The position numbers and the translations under genes are program-made. From the NCBI GenBank assembly GCA_963702685.1, contig CAVPDQ010000010.1:62001-126000 (forward strand): a stretch of 64,000 bases of DNA, in the 5' to 3' direction. Shown here one piece after another: positions 16,162 to 25,128 of the stretch (the first letter of the stretch is position 1; each line of letters opens with the position of its first letter). The stretch is from AP-15 sp963702685 (GTDB lineage: Bacteria > Pseudomonadota > Alphaproteobacteria > ATCC43930 > CGMCC-115725). Below the pieces are notes generated by a model that saw nothing but the letters and a program-made list of their open reading frames with translations, did no database searches and was not told the origin of the DNA.

Positions 16162-17036
16162 GCGGAGCGTTCACCGCAGCTTGCGTTCAATTCACCGCGG
16201 CACGCGACTACGAGCCGAATATCCGTGCGGTTGCGGACCTGGTTCGCCGGGCGCGCGACGGCGGCGCCGATTTCGTCCTGACGCCGGAAAACACCGGGCT
16301 GATGGAGCCGATTGGCAAATTGCGGCGCGAGAAGGCGCGCGACGAGGCGAGCCATCCGACTATTGCCGCACTGCGCGAGCTGGCGCGCGAGACCGGGGTG
16401 TGGCTGCTGATCGGCTCGGTCGCGGTCGATATCGCGCGCGAGCCCGGAGTGCCCGAGGGCGAGCGCCGGCTCGCCAACCGCTCGTATCTGATCGATGCGC
16501 AGGGCGGGATCGTCGCCCGCTACGACAAGATCCATATGTTCGACGTCGATCTTGCAGGCGGCGAAAGCTACCGCGAAAGCAACGCATTTCGGCCGGGCGG
16601 CGAGGCGGTGCTGGCGCCGACACCCTGGGGCGTGCTCGGCATGACCGTTTGCTACGATTTGCGCTTCCCGCAGCTCTATCGCGGCCTGGCCCAGGAGGGT
16701 GCGGATTTTCTGGCGATCCCGTCGGCTTTCACGGTGCCGACCGGCAAGGCGCATTGGCATGTGCTACAGCGGGCGCGCGCGATCGAGACCGGGTGCTTTG
16801 TGCTGGCACCGGCGATGTGGGGCGAGCACGCCGAGGGCCGGCACACCTACGGCCATTCGCTGATCGTCGATCCGTGGGGCGAGGTGCTGGCCGACGCCGG
16901 CGAGGGGGTCGGCATCGTCAGCGCCCGGATCGACCCGGCGCGCATCGCCGAGGCGCGGCGCATGGTGCCGTCGCTGCGGCACGACCGGGCGTTTGCGACG
17001 CCGGTGGCATCGCCTCGGGCGCTCGCCGCCGAGTGA
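16158..17036 (+). CDS. Carbon-nitrogen hydrolase (nitrilase superfamily)
   Basis: This is a 292-residue nitrilase-superfamily amidase, close to the Nit1/Nit2 type. The catalytic triad is visible: Glu in DFVLTPENTG (about residue 43), Lys in RYDKIHMFDVDL (about 115) and Cys in GMTVCYDLRFPQLYR (about 158). Bacterial homologues remove deaminated glutathione or omega-amides, which fits the overlap with grxC. The start at ATG 16158 overlaps the grxC stop by four bases, so translation is probably coupled. Confidence 0.85.
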   Translation: MSGAFTAACVQFTAARDYEPNIRAVADLVRRARDGGADFVLTPENTGLMEPIGKLRREKARDEASHPTIAALRELARETGVWLLIGSVAVDIAREPGVPEGERRLANRSYLIDAQGGIVARYDKIHMFDVDLAGGESYRESNAFRPGGEAVLAPTPWGVLGMTVCYDLRFPQLYRGLAQEGADFLAIPSAFTVPTGKAHWHVLQRARAIETGCFVLAPAMWGEHAEGRHTYGHSLIVDPWGEVLADAGEGVGIVSARIDPARIAEARRMVPSLRHDRAFATPVASPRALAAE

Positions 17037-17041
17037 CGGGC

Positions 17042-17578
17042 TCACTCCCGCAGATCGGCCGGCGCGGACGAGCCGGCGATCGCGGCGATGCGCTGGATGA
17101 TCGCAGGCCGGGGAAAAGCGACTTTGCCTTGCTCGAAGGCGACGACCGTCAGGCCGGCGAAGGCTTCGAGCAGCTCGCCGGGGCGCAGCAGAAAAGCGGG
17201 ATCGCGCGGGCGGCCGAGCCGTTCATTGCCGAGCGCGAAGGTTTCGTAGATCGCGACGCCGTCTGGCGCCAACGCAGCGCCGATCGCCGGAAACAGCGGC
17301 CGGAAAAGGTAGCTGGTGACGACAATCGCGTCATAGCCGCCGCCTAACGACCAGGGAGAGCCGGTTTCGAGATCGGTCTCCATCACCTCGCAGCGTGGGC
17401 CGGCGAGCGGGCGCAGCACGGCGATATCACGGTCGACGGCTCGCACGGCAAAGCCGTGATCCAGCAGCAGGCGGGTATGGCGGCCACCGCCGGCAGCGAG
17501 GTCGAGCACCCGTCCGCCCGGCCGGATCAGCGGCAGAAACCGTTTTACCCAGCTGGAGGGCGGCAGGTTTGCCGGCAT
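17042..17578 (-). CDS. Class I SAM-dependent methyltransferase
   Basis: This is a 178-residue small methyltransferase. Motif I is GGRVLDLAAGGGRHTRLLL (about 21-39) and the acidic residue after strand 2 lies in VRAVDRDIAVL. It resembles TehB-like proteins. Substrate cannot be assigned. It converges with the nitrilase gene (5-bp gap) and points away from the DUF1178 gene. Confidence 0.75.
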   Translation of the reverse strand: MPANLPPSSWVKRFLPLIRPGGRVLDLAAGGGRHTRLLLDHGFAVRAVDRDIAVLRPLAGPRCEVMETDLETGSPWSLGGGYDAIVVTSYLFRPLFPAIGAALAPDGVAIYETFALGNERLGRPRDPAFLLRPGELLEAFAGLTVVAFEQGKVAFPRPAIIQRIAAIAGSSAPADLRE

Positions 17579-17635
17579 TGAATTGCCGAAGGTGTCGTTC
17601 CAGGTGTAGAAAGGTCCGCGAGGAGCCGCTTTCTG

Positions 17636-18049
17636 ATGATCCTATTTACGCTGCGCTGCGCCCAAGGTCACGAGTTCGAAGGCTGGTTCCGTGACGGCGA
17701 CGGGTTTGAGGCGCAGCGCGCCGGCGGCGGGATCGCCTGCCCCGAATGCGGCGACAACGCGGTCGAGAAGGCGGTCATGGCGCCGCGTCTCGGCCGCTCG
17801 CGCGAGGCCCAGCCGCCGGCCGTCGTCATGGCCGAGATGCGCCGGAGCTTGCGCGAGATGCGCCGGCAAATCGAGACCAATTGCGATTACGTCGGTAACC
17901 GGTTCGCCGAGGAAGCGCGCAAAATCCATTATGGCGAAACCGATCCGCGCGGCATCTATGGCGAGGCGAGCGACGCCGAATCAAAGGCGTTGAGCGAGGA
18001 GGGGGTCAGCTTTGGCCAGATCCCGTGGCTGCCGCCGAGCGACGCCTGA
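17636..18049 (+). CDS. DUF1178 family protein
   Basis: This 137-residue protein matches DUF1178, a short alphaproteobacterial family of unknown function. The N-terminus (MILFTLRCAQGHEFEGWF) and a Cys pair (IACPECGDNAVEKAVMAPR) form a likely zinc ribbon. The C-terminal signature AEEARKIHYGETDPRGIYGE is characteristic. Its position between nitrilase/glutaredoxin and ubiG is conserved as I remember it in related genomes. Confidence 0.85.
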   Translation: MILFTLRCAQGHEFEGWFRDGDGFEAQRAGGGIACPECGDNAVEKAVMAPRLGRSREAQPPAVVMAEMRRSLREMRRQIETNCDYVGNRFAEEARKIHYGETDPRGIYGEASDAESKALSEEGVSFGQIPWLPPSDA

Positions 18050-18051
18050 AT

Positions 18052-18792
18052 TTACCGGCGCACCGCCATAACCATGTAATTGACGTCGAGATTGCGCGAC
18101 AACGACCACGAGCCGACGGCCGGATCATAGGTGGTGCCGGCGAGCCGTGTGGCGACGATCCCGTTGCGGGCGAGGCCGAGGACGATTTCGGAGGGCCGGC
18201 GAAACTTGCGCCAGTCGTGGGTGCCGCGCGGCAGCCAGCGCAACAGGTATTCGGCGCCGAGGATCGCCAGGGCAAAGGACTTGGCGGTGCGGTTCAGCGT
18301 GGCTGCGATAAGAGCGCCACCGGGCCGAGCCAGCCTGCCGACCGATTCGAAAAAAAGATCGAGATCGGCAACGTGCTCGACCACTTCGAGCGCGAGCACG
18401 ACGTCAAAATCCTTGCCCTCCGCAGCCAGCCCCTCCGCTGTGCCGACGCGGTAATCGATTGCGAGCCCGGCCGTCGCGGCGTGCGCCTGGGCGATGCCGA
18501 CGGCTTCGCGTTCCGCGTCGATCCCGGTTACCGAAAAGCCGAGCCGCGCCATCGGCTCGGCGACGAGCCCGCCGCCGCAGCCGATATCGAGCAGCGAGCG
18601 GCCGGCGAACGGCCGCAACAGGCCCGCATCGCCGCCAAAATGCGTCAGCAGCTCGCTGCGGATAAATCCGAGCCGCGTCGGGTTCAGCCGATGCAACGCC
18701 GCAAAGCTGCCGTCGAGATCCCACCAGGCGTCGGCCTCGCGGGCGAAACGGTCGAGCTCGGCCGGGTCGGCAGTGCCGTTCTTGTCGCTCAT
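18052..18792 (-). CDS. ubiG: Ubiquinone biosynthesis O-methyltransferase UbiG
   Basis: This is a 246-residue class I methyltransferase for the two O-methylations of ubiquinone synthesis. It has FAREADAWWDLDGSFAALHR at the N-terminus (the WWD...LH.LNP.R motif of UbiG), SLLDIGCGGGLVAEPMARLG as SAM motif I, and HDWRKFRRPSEI near residue 190. It converges with DUF1178 (2-bp gap) and diverges from lysC. Confidence 0.93.
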   Translation of the reverse strand: MSDKNGTADPAELDRFAREADAWWDLDGSFAALHRLNPTRLGFIRSELLTHFGGDAGLLRPFAGRSLLDIGCGGGLVAEPMARLGFSVTGIDAEREAVGIAQAHAATAGLAIDYRVGTAEGLAAEGKDFDVVLALEVVEHVADLDLFFESVGRLARPGGALIAATLNRTAKSFALAILGAEYLLRWLPRGTHDWRKFRRPSEIVLGLARNGIVATRLAGTTYDPAVGSWSLSRNLDVNYMVMAVRR

Positions 18793-18892
18793 CGGTTTCC
18801 GATATGGTTCGGCGGATAGCCCGAAGGCGCGGAAGAGAGTATGTGGGGAGGGTCGCTACCCGGCAATCGCTGAGACGGTCTTCGGTTGGCAA

Positions 18893-20116
18893 ATGGCGCG
18901 GCTCGTGCAGAAATTCGGCGGCACCTCGCTCGCCGGCGTCAGCCGGATCAAGGAGGTGGCGCGGCGCGTCAAGCGCGAGGTCGATGCCGGCAACGAGGTC
19001 GCGGTCGTGGTCTCGGCGATGGCCGGGGTGACGAACCAGCTGGTCGATTGGGCGCGCGAGACGAGCCGCCTGCACGACGCTCGCGAATACGATGTCGTCG
19101 TGGCTTCGGGCGAGCAGGTGACCGCGGGGTTGTTGGCGCTGGCGCTGCAAGACCTCGAAATCGACGCCCGCTCGTGGCTCGGCTGGCAAATCCCGATTCG
19201 CACCGATGGGGTGCACGGCAAGGCGCGCATCGAAGCGATCGAGGTCGAGGAGATTCGCCGCCGGTTGACGCAGGGCCAGGTCGCGGTTGTCGCCGGATTT
19301 CAGGGGATCGGCCGGCGCGGCCGGATCACGACGCTCGGCCGCGGCGGCTCCGACACCTCGGCGGTGGCGCTCGCCGCGGCGCTCGACGCCGACCGCTGCG
19401 ACATCTTCACCGATGTCGACGGGGTCTATACCAGCGACCCGCGGATCGTTGCCAAAGCCAGGAAGCTCGATAGGATCACCTACGAAGAAATGCTGGAAAT
19501 GGCGTCCCAAGGCGCCAAGGTGCTGCAGACCCGCTCGGTCGAGCTGGCGATGAACTGGCGGGTGCGGGTGCAGGTTTTGTCGAGCTTTTCCGACCGCCCC
19601 GGAACCCTCGTGGTCGACGAGAACGAGATCGTGGAACAGCAAGTTGTAAGCGGCATCGCCTATAGTCGCGACGATGCCAAGATCACGGTGCAGAGGGTGC
19701 CCGACCGCCCCGGCGTCGCCGCGTCCGTCTTCGGCGCGCTGGCCGACCATGCGATCAATGTCGATATGATCGTCCAGAACGTCTCGGAGGACGGCCGCAC
19801 CACCGACCTGACCTTCACGGTCGCCAGGGCCGATCTCGACCGCGCCGTCGCGGTGCTCGAGGAAAAGCGCGCGCTGCTGGGCTTCAAGGCGCTCAAGCCC
19901 GATCCGAATGTAGTCAAGGTTTCGGTGATCGGTGTCGGCATGCGCAGCCATGCCGGCGTCGCCAAGAAGATGTTTCAGACATTGGCTGACAAGGGCATCA
20001 ACATCCAGGTGATCTCGACCTCCGAAATCAAGGTCAGCGTGCTGATCGCGGCCGAATACACCGAGCTGGCGCTGCGCGCGCTGCATACCGCCTACGGGCT
20101 CGACGCCGCCGAATGA
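18893..20116 (+). CDS. lysC: Aspartate kinase
   Basis: This is a 407-residue monofunctional aspartate kinase, the first step of the lysine/threonine/methionine pathway. The kinase domain begins MARLVQKFGGTSLAGVSRI, with LGRGGSDTSAVALAAAL and DVDGVYTSDPRIV typical of the fold. Two C-terminal ACT domains follow (ITVQRVPDRPGVAASVFGAL and VSVIGVGMRSHAGVAKKMF, INIQVISTSEIKVSVLI), the usual lysine/threonine feedback sites. It overlaps the next gene by four bases (ATGA). Confidence 0.95.
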   Translation: MARLVQKFGGTSLAGVSRIKEVARRVKREVDAGNEVAVVVSAMAGVTNQLVDWARETSRLHDAREYDVVVASGEQVTAGLLALALQDLEIDARSWLGWQIPIRTDGVHGKARIEAIEVEEIRRRLTQGQVAVVAGFQGIGRRGRITTLGRGGSDTSAVALAAALDADRCDIFTDVDGVYTSDPRIVAKARKLDRITYEEMLEMASQGAKVLQTRSVELAMNWRVRVQVLSSFSDRPGTLVVDENEIVEQQVVSGIAYSRDDAKITVQRVPDRPGVAASVFGALADHAINVDMIVQNVSEDGRTTDLTFTVARADLDRAVAVLEEKRALLGFKALKPDPNVVKVSVIGVGMRSHAGVAKKMFQTLADKGINIQVISTSEIKVSVLIAAEYTELALRALHTAYGLDAAE

Positions 20117-21189
20117 GCGCCGGCATCGACGCAGCATCGGTTGCGGCGGGCCATAACGGCGCAGCAAACGGTTCGAGCGCCGGGCTCGACCGGCTCTGGG
20201 CGCGCGGCCGCGCCCTGCTCGGCTGCGAGCTGGCGATCATGGGCGGGGCGATGACCTGGGTGTCGGAGCGCAACCTCGTTGCCGCGATCTCCAACGCCGG
20301 CGGTTTTGGCGTGATCGCCTCGGGAGCGATGTCGCCGGACCTGCTCGCCGCCGAAATCGCGGCGACCAAAGCGCTCACCGACCGCCCCTTTGGCGTCAAC
20401 CTGATCACCCTGCACCCGCGCCTCGTCGAGCTGATCGGGGTCTGCGCCGATGAGCGGGTCGGGCATGTCGTGCTGGCCGGCGGATTGCCGACCGGCGCCG
20501 CGATAAGCCGCATCAAAAAGGGCGGAGCGCGGGTCATCTGTTTTGCCCCGGCGCTCGGCTTTGCGCGCAAGCTCGTGCGCATGGGTGCCGACGCGATCGT
20601 CATCGAAGGCAACGAGGCCGGCGGCCATATCGGTCCGGTCTCGACCGGGGTCCTGGCTCAGGAGATTCTGCCGAACCTGCCGGAAATCCCGATCTTTGTC
20701 GCGGGCGGGATCGGGCGTGGCGAGGCGATGCTCGCCTATCTCGAAATGGGCGCATCCGGAGTCCAGCTCGGCACCCGGTTCGTCTGCGCCTTCGAATCGA
20801 TCGCCCATCCGCGCTTTAAGGAGGCGTTTATCCGAGCGACCGCACGCGACGCGGTGGTTTCGGTCCAGCTCGATCCGCGCTTTCAGGTGATCCCGGTGCG
20901 GGCATTGGCCAACCCGGCGACCGAGCGGTTTCTCGCCGTGCAGCGCCAGATGATCGACCGCGTCGCGGGCGGGCAGCTGTCGCCAAAGGAAGCGCATCTC
21001 GAGATCGAGCACTTCTGGGCCGGTGCGTTGCGGCGCGCGGTCATCGACGGCGATGTCGAGACCGGCTCGCTGATGGCCGGGCAGAGCGTCGGGCTGGTAA
21101 CGCGAGCCCAGAGCATCGCCGAAATTCTCGCCGAGCTGGTGGCGCAAGCCTCGTCCGTTCTTGCCGCGCGCGCTTCTGGGCCTGGGTGA
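20113..21189 (+). CDS. Nitronate monooxygenase-like FMN protein
   Basis: This is a 358-residue TIM-barrel flavoprotein of the 2-nitropropane dioxygenase/FabK family. Motifs include PIMGG-type ELAIMGGAMTWVS, NAGGFGVIASGAM, ADAIVIEGNEAGGHIGPV (likely FMN phosphate and catalytic region) and IFVAGGIGRGEAMLAYLEMG. It oxidises alkyl nitronates or acts as an enoyl reductase; sequence alone does not decide. The first ~25 residues are a low-complexity extension. Translationally coupled to lysC, and directly followed by ptsP (TGAATG). Confidence 0.8.
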   Translation: MSAGIDAASVAAGHNGAANGSSAGLDRLWARGRALLGCELAIMGGAMTWVSERNLVAAISNAGGFGVIASGAMSPDLLAAEIAATKALTDRPFGVNLITLHPRLVELIGVCADERVGHVVLAGGLPTGAAISRIKKGGARVICFAPALGFARKLVRMGADAIVIEGNEAGGHIGPVSTGVLAQEILPNLPEIPIFVAGGIGRGEAMLAYLEMGASGVQLGTRFVCAFESIAHPRFKEAFIRATARDAVVSVQLDPRFQVIPVRALANPATERFLAVQRQMIDRVAGGQLSPKEAHLEIEHFWAGALRRAVIDGDVETGSLMAGQSVGLVTRAQSIAEILAELVAQASSVLAARASGPG

Positions 21190-23463
21190 ATGAGCGAAGT
21201 CGGCGCAAGCATCGGCGGGACGCGCCGCCTGCTGCGCCGGCTGCGCGACATCATGGCGGGCTCGGGCACAGCGCAAGAGCGGCTCGACCGCATCGTCCGC
21301 ATCGTCGCCGCGGAAATGGTCGCCGAGGTGTGCTCGGCCTACATCATGCGGGCGGGCGAAGTGCTGGAATTGTTCGCGACCGAAGGGTTGCGGGCCGAAG
21401 CGGTGCACCGCACCCGGCTGCGAGTTGGCGAGGGCCTTGTCGGGGTGATCGCCGCGACCGCCCGGCCGCTCGCCCTCTCCGACGCCCAGGCGCATCCGGA
21501 TTTTGCCTACCGCCCGGAAACCGGCGAAGAAATCTATCATTCGCTGATGGGGGTGCCGATTCTGCGCGGCGGCCGGGTCCTCGGCGTGCTGGCCGTGCAA
21601 AACCGCACCTTGCGGCACTATGCCGAAGACGAGATCGAAATCCTCCAGACGATCGCGATGATCGTCGCCGAGCTCGTCGCCAGCGGCGAGCTCGTCGATC
21701 CGCTCGAAATCGGCCAGGGGCAGGCGGCGGCGATGCTGCCGGTTCGGCTGGCCGGGATCCGGCTCAATCCCGGTCTGGCGATCGGTCCGGCGGTGCTGCA
21801 TCAGCCGAGCGTCGCGGTCCGCCAAGTCATCGCCGAGGACGCCGCAGCCGAGCTCGCTCGGCTGCGGCGGGCGGTCGTGACGATGCGCGAGGCGATCGAC
21901 GAGCTGGTGACGGCGAGCGGCAATCTCGGCGCCGGCGAGCATCAGGACATCATCGAGACCTACCGCATGTTTGCCGCCGACCGCGGCTGGGTCGCGCGTA
22001 TCGCCGATGCGATCCGTACCGGATTGACCGCCGAGGCGGCTGCGCAAAAGGTCCGCGAGGAGACCCGGACGCGGATGATGCAGGCGAGCGACCCCTATCT
22101 GCGCGAGCGGCTCACCGACCTCGACGATCTCGCCAACCGCCTGCAACGCCACCTCTCGGACGCCGTCCCCTGCGCCGCCGAGACAGACTTGCCGCCCGAA
22201 TTCATCCTGGTCGCGCGCGCGATGGGGCCTGCCGAGCTGCTGGATTACGCCGGGCGGCGGATCATCGGGCTCGTGCTCGAAGAAGGGTCGCCGACCGCGC
22301 ATGTGGCGATCGTCGCACGCGCTTTCGATATACCGGTCGTCGGCCGCGTCGCCGGCGCGACGAGCCGGATCGAGGCCGGCGATATCGTGGTCGTCGATGG
22401 CGACCACGCCCAGGTGCTGATCCGCCCGAGCGAGGATATCCACCAGTCGGTGGCGGCGGCGATCGAAACCCGCACCCGCCGCCGCGCCCATCACGACACG
22501 CTGCGCTCGGCCCCGTCGATCACCCGCGACGGTATTGCGATCAAGCTGCTGCTGAATGCCGGGCTGTTGTCCGATCTCGCGCAATTGACGGCGACCGGCG
22601 CCGAAGGGGTCGGCCTCTTTCGCACCGAGTTGTCGCTGATGGTGCGCCACACCTTTCCCGTGGTTGAAGAGCAGACCGAATTCTACCGCAGCGTGCTGAC
22701 GCAGGCGGCCGGGCGCCCGGTCGTGTTTCGGACCTTGGATATTGGCGGCGACAAGGTGCTCCCCTATCTGGCGCATGTCGCCGAGGACAACCCGGCAATG
22801 GGATGGCGTGCGATTCGCATTGGGCTCGATCGTCCGGCGATGCTGCGCCAGCAGCTGCGCGCCTTGGTCCGCGCCGCCGAGGGCCGCGAGCTCTTTGTCA
22901 AATTTCCGATGATCGCCGAGGTCGCCGAGCTCGACCGTGCCCGCGCATTGCTCGACATGGAGCTGGCCCGGGCTGCGCGCGAAGGGTGGGCGCTGCCGCA
23001 GGCGGTCAAGGTCGGTGTCATGCTCGAAGTGCCCTCGCTGCTGTGGCAGCTGCCGGCGCTGTGCGAGCGGGTCGATTTTCTGTCGATCGGCACCAACGAC
23101 CTGATGCAGTTTCTGTTCGCTTGCGACCGCGGCAATCCCCGCCTAGCCGACCGCTACGATCCGCTTTGCCCGCCGATGCTGGCGCTGTTTCGCGATGTCA
23201 TCGCCGAGACTGGCGCCGCGCAGGTGCCGCTCAGCATGTGCGGCGACATGGCCGGCACCCCGATCGAGGCGATGGCGCTGATCGCGCTCGGGTTTCGAAC
23301 CTTGTCGATGACCGGCAGCGCGATCGGCCCGGTCAGGGAGATGTTGCGCAGCCTCGACGTCGCCGCGGCCGCCGCCTATCTCGTCGAAATTTGCCGGCGG
23401 CCGGACAATTCGCTGCGCTCGAAGCTCGAAGCCTACGCCAGAGACCACGTTATTGCGTTATAG
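21190..23463 (+). CDS. ptsP: PTS phosphoenolpyruvate-protein phosphotransferase EI-Ntr
   Basis: This is a 757-residue enzyme I of the nitrogen phosphotransferase system. An N-terminal GAF domain (residues about 20-165) precedes the HPr-binding domain, the phospho-His domain (EEGSPTAHVAIVARAFDIPV) and the PEP-utilising barrel (GVGLFRTELSLM, RTLDIGGDKVLPYL, DFLSIGTNDLMQFLFACDR, LSMCGDMAG with the catalytic Cys). It autophosphorylates with PEP and feeds NPr/EIIA-Ntr. The other Ntr-PTS genes are not in this window. Confidence 0.93.
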   Translation: MSEVGASIGGTRRLLRRLRDIMAGSGTAQERLDRIVRIVAAEMVAEVCSAYIMRAGEVLELFATEGLRAEAVHRTRLRVGEGLVGVIAATARPLALSDAQAHPDFAYRPETGEEIYHSLMGVPILRGGRVLGVLAVQNRTLRHYAEDEIEILQTIAMIVAELVASGELVDPLEIGQGQAAAMLPVRLAGIRLNPGLAIGPAVLHQPSVAVRQVIAEDAAAELARLRRAVVTMREAIDELVTASGNLGAGEHQDIIETYRMFAADRGWVARIADAIRTGLTAEAAAQKVREETRTRMMQASDPYLRERLTDLDDLANRLQRHLSDAVPCAAETDLPPEFILVARAMGPAELLDYAGRRIIGLVLEEGSPTAHVAIVARAFDIPVVGRVAGATSRIEAGDIVVVDGDHAQVLIRPSEDIHQSVAAAIETRTRRRAHHDTLRSAPSITRDGIAIKLLLNAGLLSDLAQLTATGAEGVGLFRTELSLMVRHTFPVVEEQTEFYRSVLTQAAGRPVVFRTLDIGGDKVLPYLAHVAEDNPAMGWRAIRIGLDRPAMLRQQLRALVRAAEGRELFVKFPMIAEVAELDRARALLDMELARAAREGWALPQAVKVGVMLEVPSLLWQLPALCERVDFLSIGTNDLMQFLFACDRGNPRLADRYDPLCPPMLALFRDVIAETGAAQVPLSMCGDMAGTPIEAMALIALGFRTLSMTGSAIGPVREMLRSLDVAAAAAYLVEICRRPDNSLRSKLEAYARDHVIAL

Positions 23464-23472
23464 CCTTGGACA

Positions 23473-24636
23473 ATGACCGTCATCACCGACACCGACGCCC
23501 TCGCCCAATTCTGCGCCCGCCAGCAAGGCGCGGATTTTGTTGCCGTCGATACCGAGTTTATGCGCGAGCGAACCTATTGGCCGGTGCTGTGCCTGGTGCA
23601 GGTCGCCGGCCCCGAGGAAGCGGCGGCGATCGACGCGCTGGCGCCCGGCATCGATCTCGATCCGCTGCTCGACCTGATGGCGCAAGAGAGCACGATCAAA
23701 GTGTTCCATGCGGCCCGGCAGGATGTCGAAATCTTCTTTTATCTGTCGGGCAAGGTGCCGAACCCGTTGTTCGACACTCAGGTCGCGGCGATGGTTTGCG
23801 GTTTTGGCGACGCCGCGAGCTACCAGACCTTGGCTGCTAAATTAGCCGGTGCCGCGCTCGACAAATCCTCGCGATTTACCGACTGGTCGCATCGTCCTCT
23901 GACCGATCGGCAAATTCAGTACGCGCTCGAAGATGTGACCCATTTGCGCACCGTCTACGACAAGCTGCAGCAGCGTTTGGCGTCAAACGGCCGAGCCGCC
24001 TGGTTTGCCGAGGAGATGGCCGGCCTTTCCGACCCGGCGACCTACCGGATGGAGCCGTATGAGGCGTGGCGCCGCTTTCGCCTGCGCGGCCGGGTCGAAC
24101 GGCGCCTTTTCGCGGTGCTGCGCGAGGTCGCGGCCTGGCGCGAAACGGCGGCGCAACAGCGCAATCTGCCGCGCGGCCGCATCGTCAGGGACGAGGCGAT
24201 ACTCGAAATCGCTGCTCACGCGCCAAAGACGATCGAGGCGCTCTCCCGCACCCGCAGCCTCGGCAAAGGTGTCGCAGAGGGGCGGCTCGGGGGCGATCTC
24301 CTCGAAGCGGTGCGCCGCGGGCTTGCGCTGGCGGCGACGATCGAGCCGCCGCAATCGGCGAAGGCCGACCCGCCGCCCGGTCTCGGCCCCACCGTGGAGC
24401 TGTTGCGCGTGCTGCTCAAGCAACGCTGCGAAGAGCACCAGGTGGCGCAAAAGCTGGTGGCCTCGGCCGACGACCTCGAAGCGATCGCCGCCGATGACGA
24501 GGCGCCGGTGCCGGCGCTCTCGGGATGGCGCCGGCAGATGTTCGGCGGCGACGCGGTGGCTCTGAAGCACGGAAGGCTGGCGCTCACGGTGCGCGACAAC
24601 CGAGTGCGGCTGGTGCCGCTCGGCGGTGCCGAATAG
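23473..24636 (+). CDS. rnd: Ribonuclease D
   Basis: This is a 387-residue 3'-5' exoribonuclease for tRNA maturation. The DEDD catalytic residues are visible in FVAVDTEFMRERTYW, KVFHAARQDVEIFF and RQIQYALEDVTHLRTVYDKL. HRDC-type helices follow (EAWRRFRLRGRVERR and SLGKGVAEGRLGGDLLEAV). Nine bases separate it from ptsP, so they are probably co-transcribed. It converges with the receiver-domain gene. Confidence 0.92.
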   Translation: MTVITDTDALAQFCARQQGADFVAVDTEFMRERTYWPVLCLVQVAGPEEAAAIDALAPGIDLDPLLDLMAQESTIKVFHAARQDVEIFFYLSGKVPNPLFDTQVAAMVCGFGDAASYQTLAAKLAGAALDKSSRFTDWSHRPLTDRQIQYALEDVTHLRTVYDKLQQRLASNGRAAWFAEEMAGLSDPATYRMEPYEAWRRFRLRGRVERRLFAVLREVAAWRETAAQQRNLPRGRIVRDEAILEIAAHAPKTIEALSRTRSLGKGVAEGRLGGDLLEAVRRGLALAATIEPPQSAKADPPPGLGPTVELLRVLLKQRCEEHQVAQKLVASADDLEAIAADDEAPVPALSGWRRQMFGGDAVALKHGRLALTVRDNRVRLVPLGGAE

Positions 24637-24648
24637 CTCGTCGATCGC

Positions 24649-25032
24649 TCAGGCGGCGGTCCTGACCCGCCCTTGCGGCCGTTCGCGGCAGTGCGCGAGC
24701 GCGTCCAGAACACATTGCAGATCGGCAAACCGAAAGGGTTTCTCGACGAGCGGCACCGGCCGCTGCTGCGCCGCATCCTCGGCATGGAACTCACGGCCGC
24801 TCAACGTGATTGTCGGGATCCCGAGCGCCGCCCAATTTTTTCCCCAGCGCGCGCCCTGCGGGCAGCACAGCACCAAGTCGGTCAGCACCACATCAACCGC
24901 TTCGCGCGCGAGTCGAGCGCTTGCTTCGCCCGAATCGGCGCAGGCCGACACGTCGTGCCCGAAATCGACCAAGATCCCGGCGATAAATCTTCGGATTCGC
25001 TCATCCTTCTCGGCCAGCAGAACGCGTGCCAT
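24649..25032 (-). CDS. Stand-alone response-regulator receiver domain
   Basis: This is a 127-residue CheY-like protein with no output domain. The phospho-acceptor Asp is in VDVVLTDLVLCC (about residue 51), the switch Ser/Thr in IPTITLSGREF, and the conserved Lys in LVEKPFRFADL. The first acidic pair is weaker than usual (LLAEKDERIRR, with Glu and Asp separated by Lys). It may relay phosphate to another protein or act by direct binding. No kinase gene is adjacent. Confidence 0.8.
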   Translation of the reverse strand: MARVLLAEKDERIRRFIAGILVDFGHDVSACADSGEASARLAREAVDVVLTDLVLCCPQGARWGKNWAALGIPTITLSGREFHAEDAAQQRPVPLVEKPFRFADLQCVLDALAHCRERPQGRVRTAA

Positions 25033-25128
25033 CGGCAGCCCCGATCCTAATCGAGGCTCGATCGCAACCCAAAATATCTAATGAAACGTGAATATGATAT
25101 CGGTAGAACCCGATAATCGGGTATTTTG

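Noticed and set aside
20092..22776. Long minus-strand open frame opposite the nitronate-monooxygenase and ptsP genes
   Set aside because: Composition is typical of a shadow frame. The plus-strand genes have conserved catalytic motifs.
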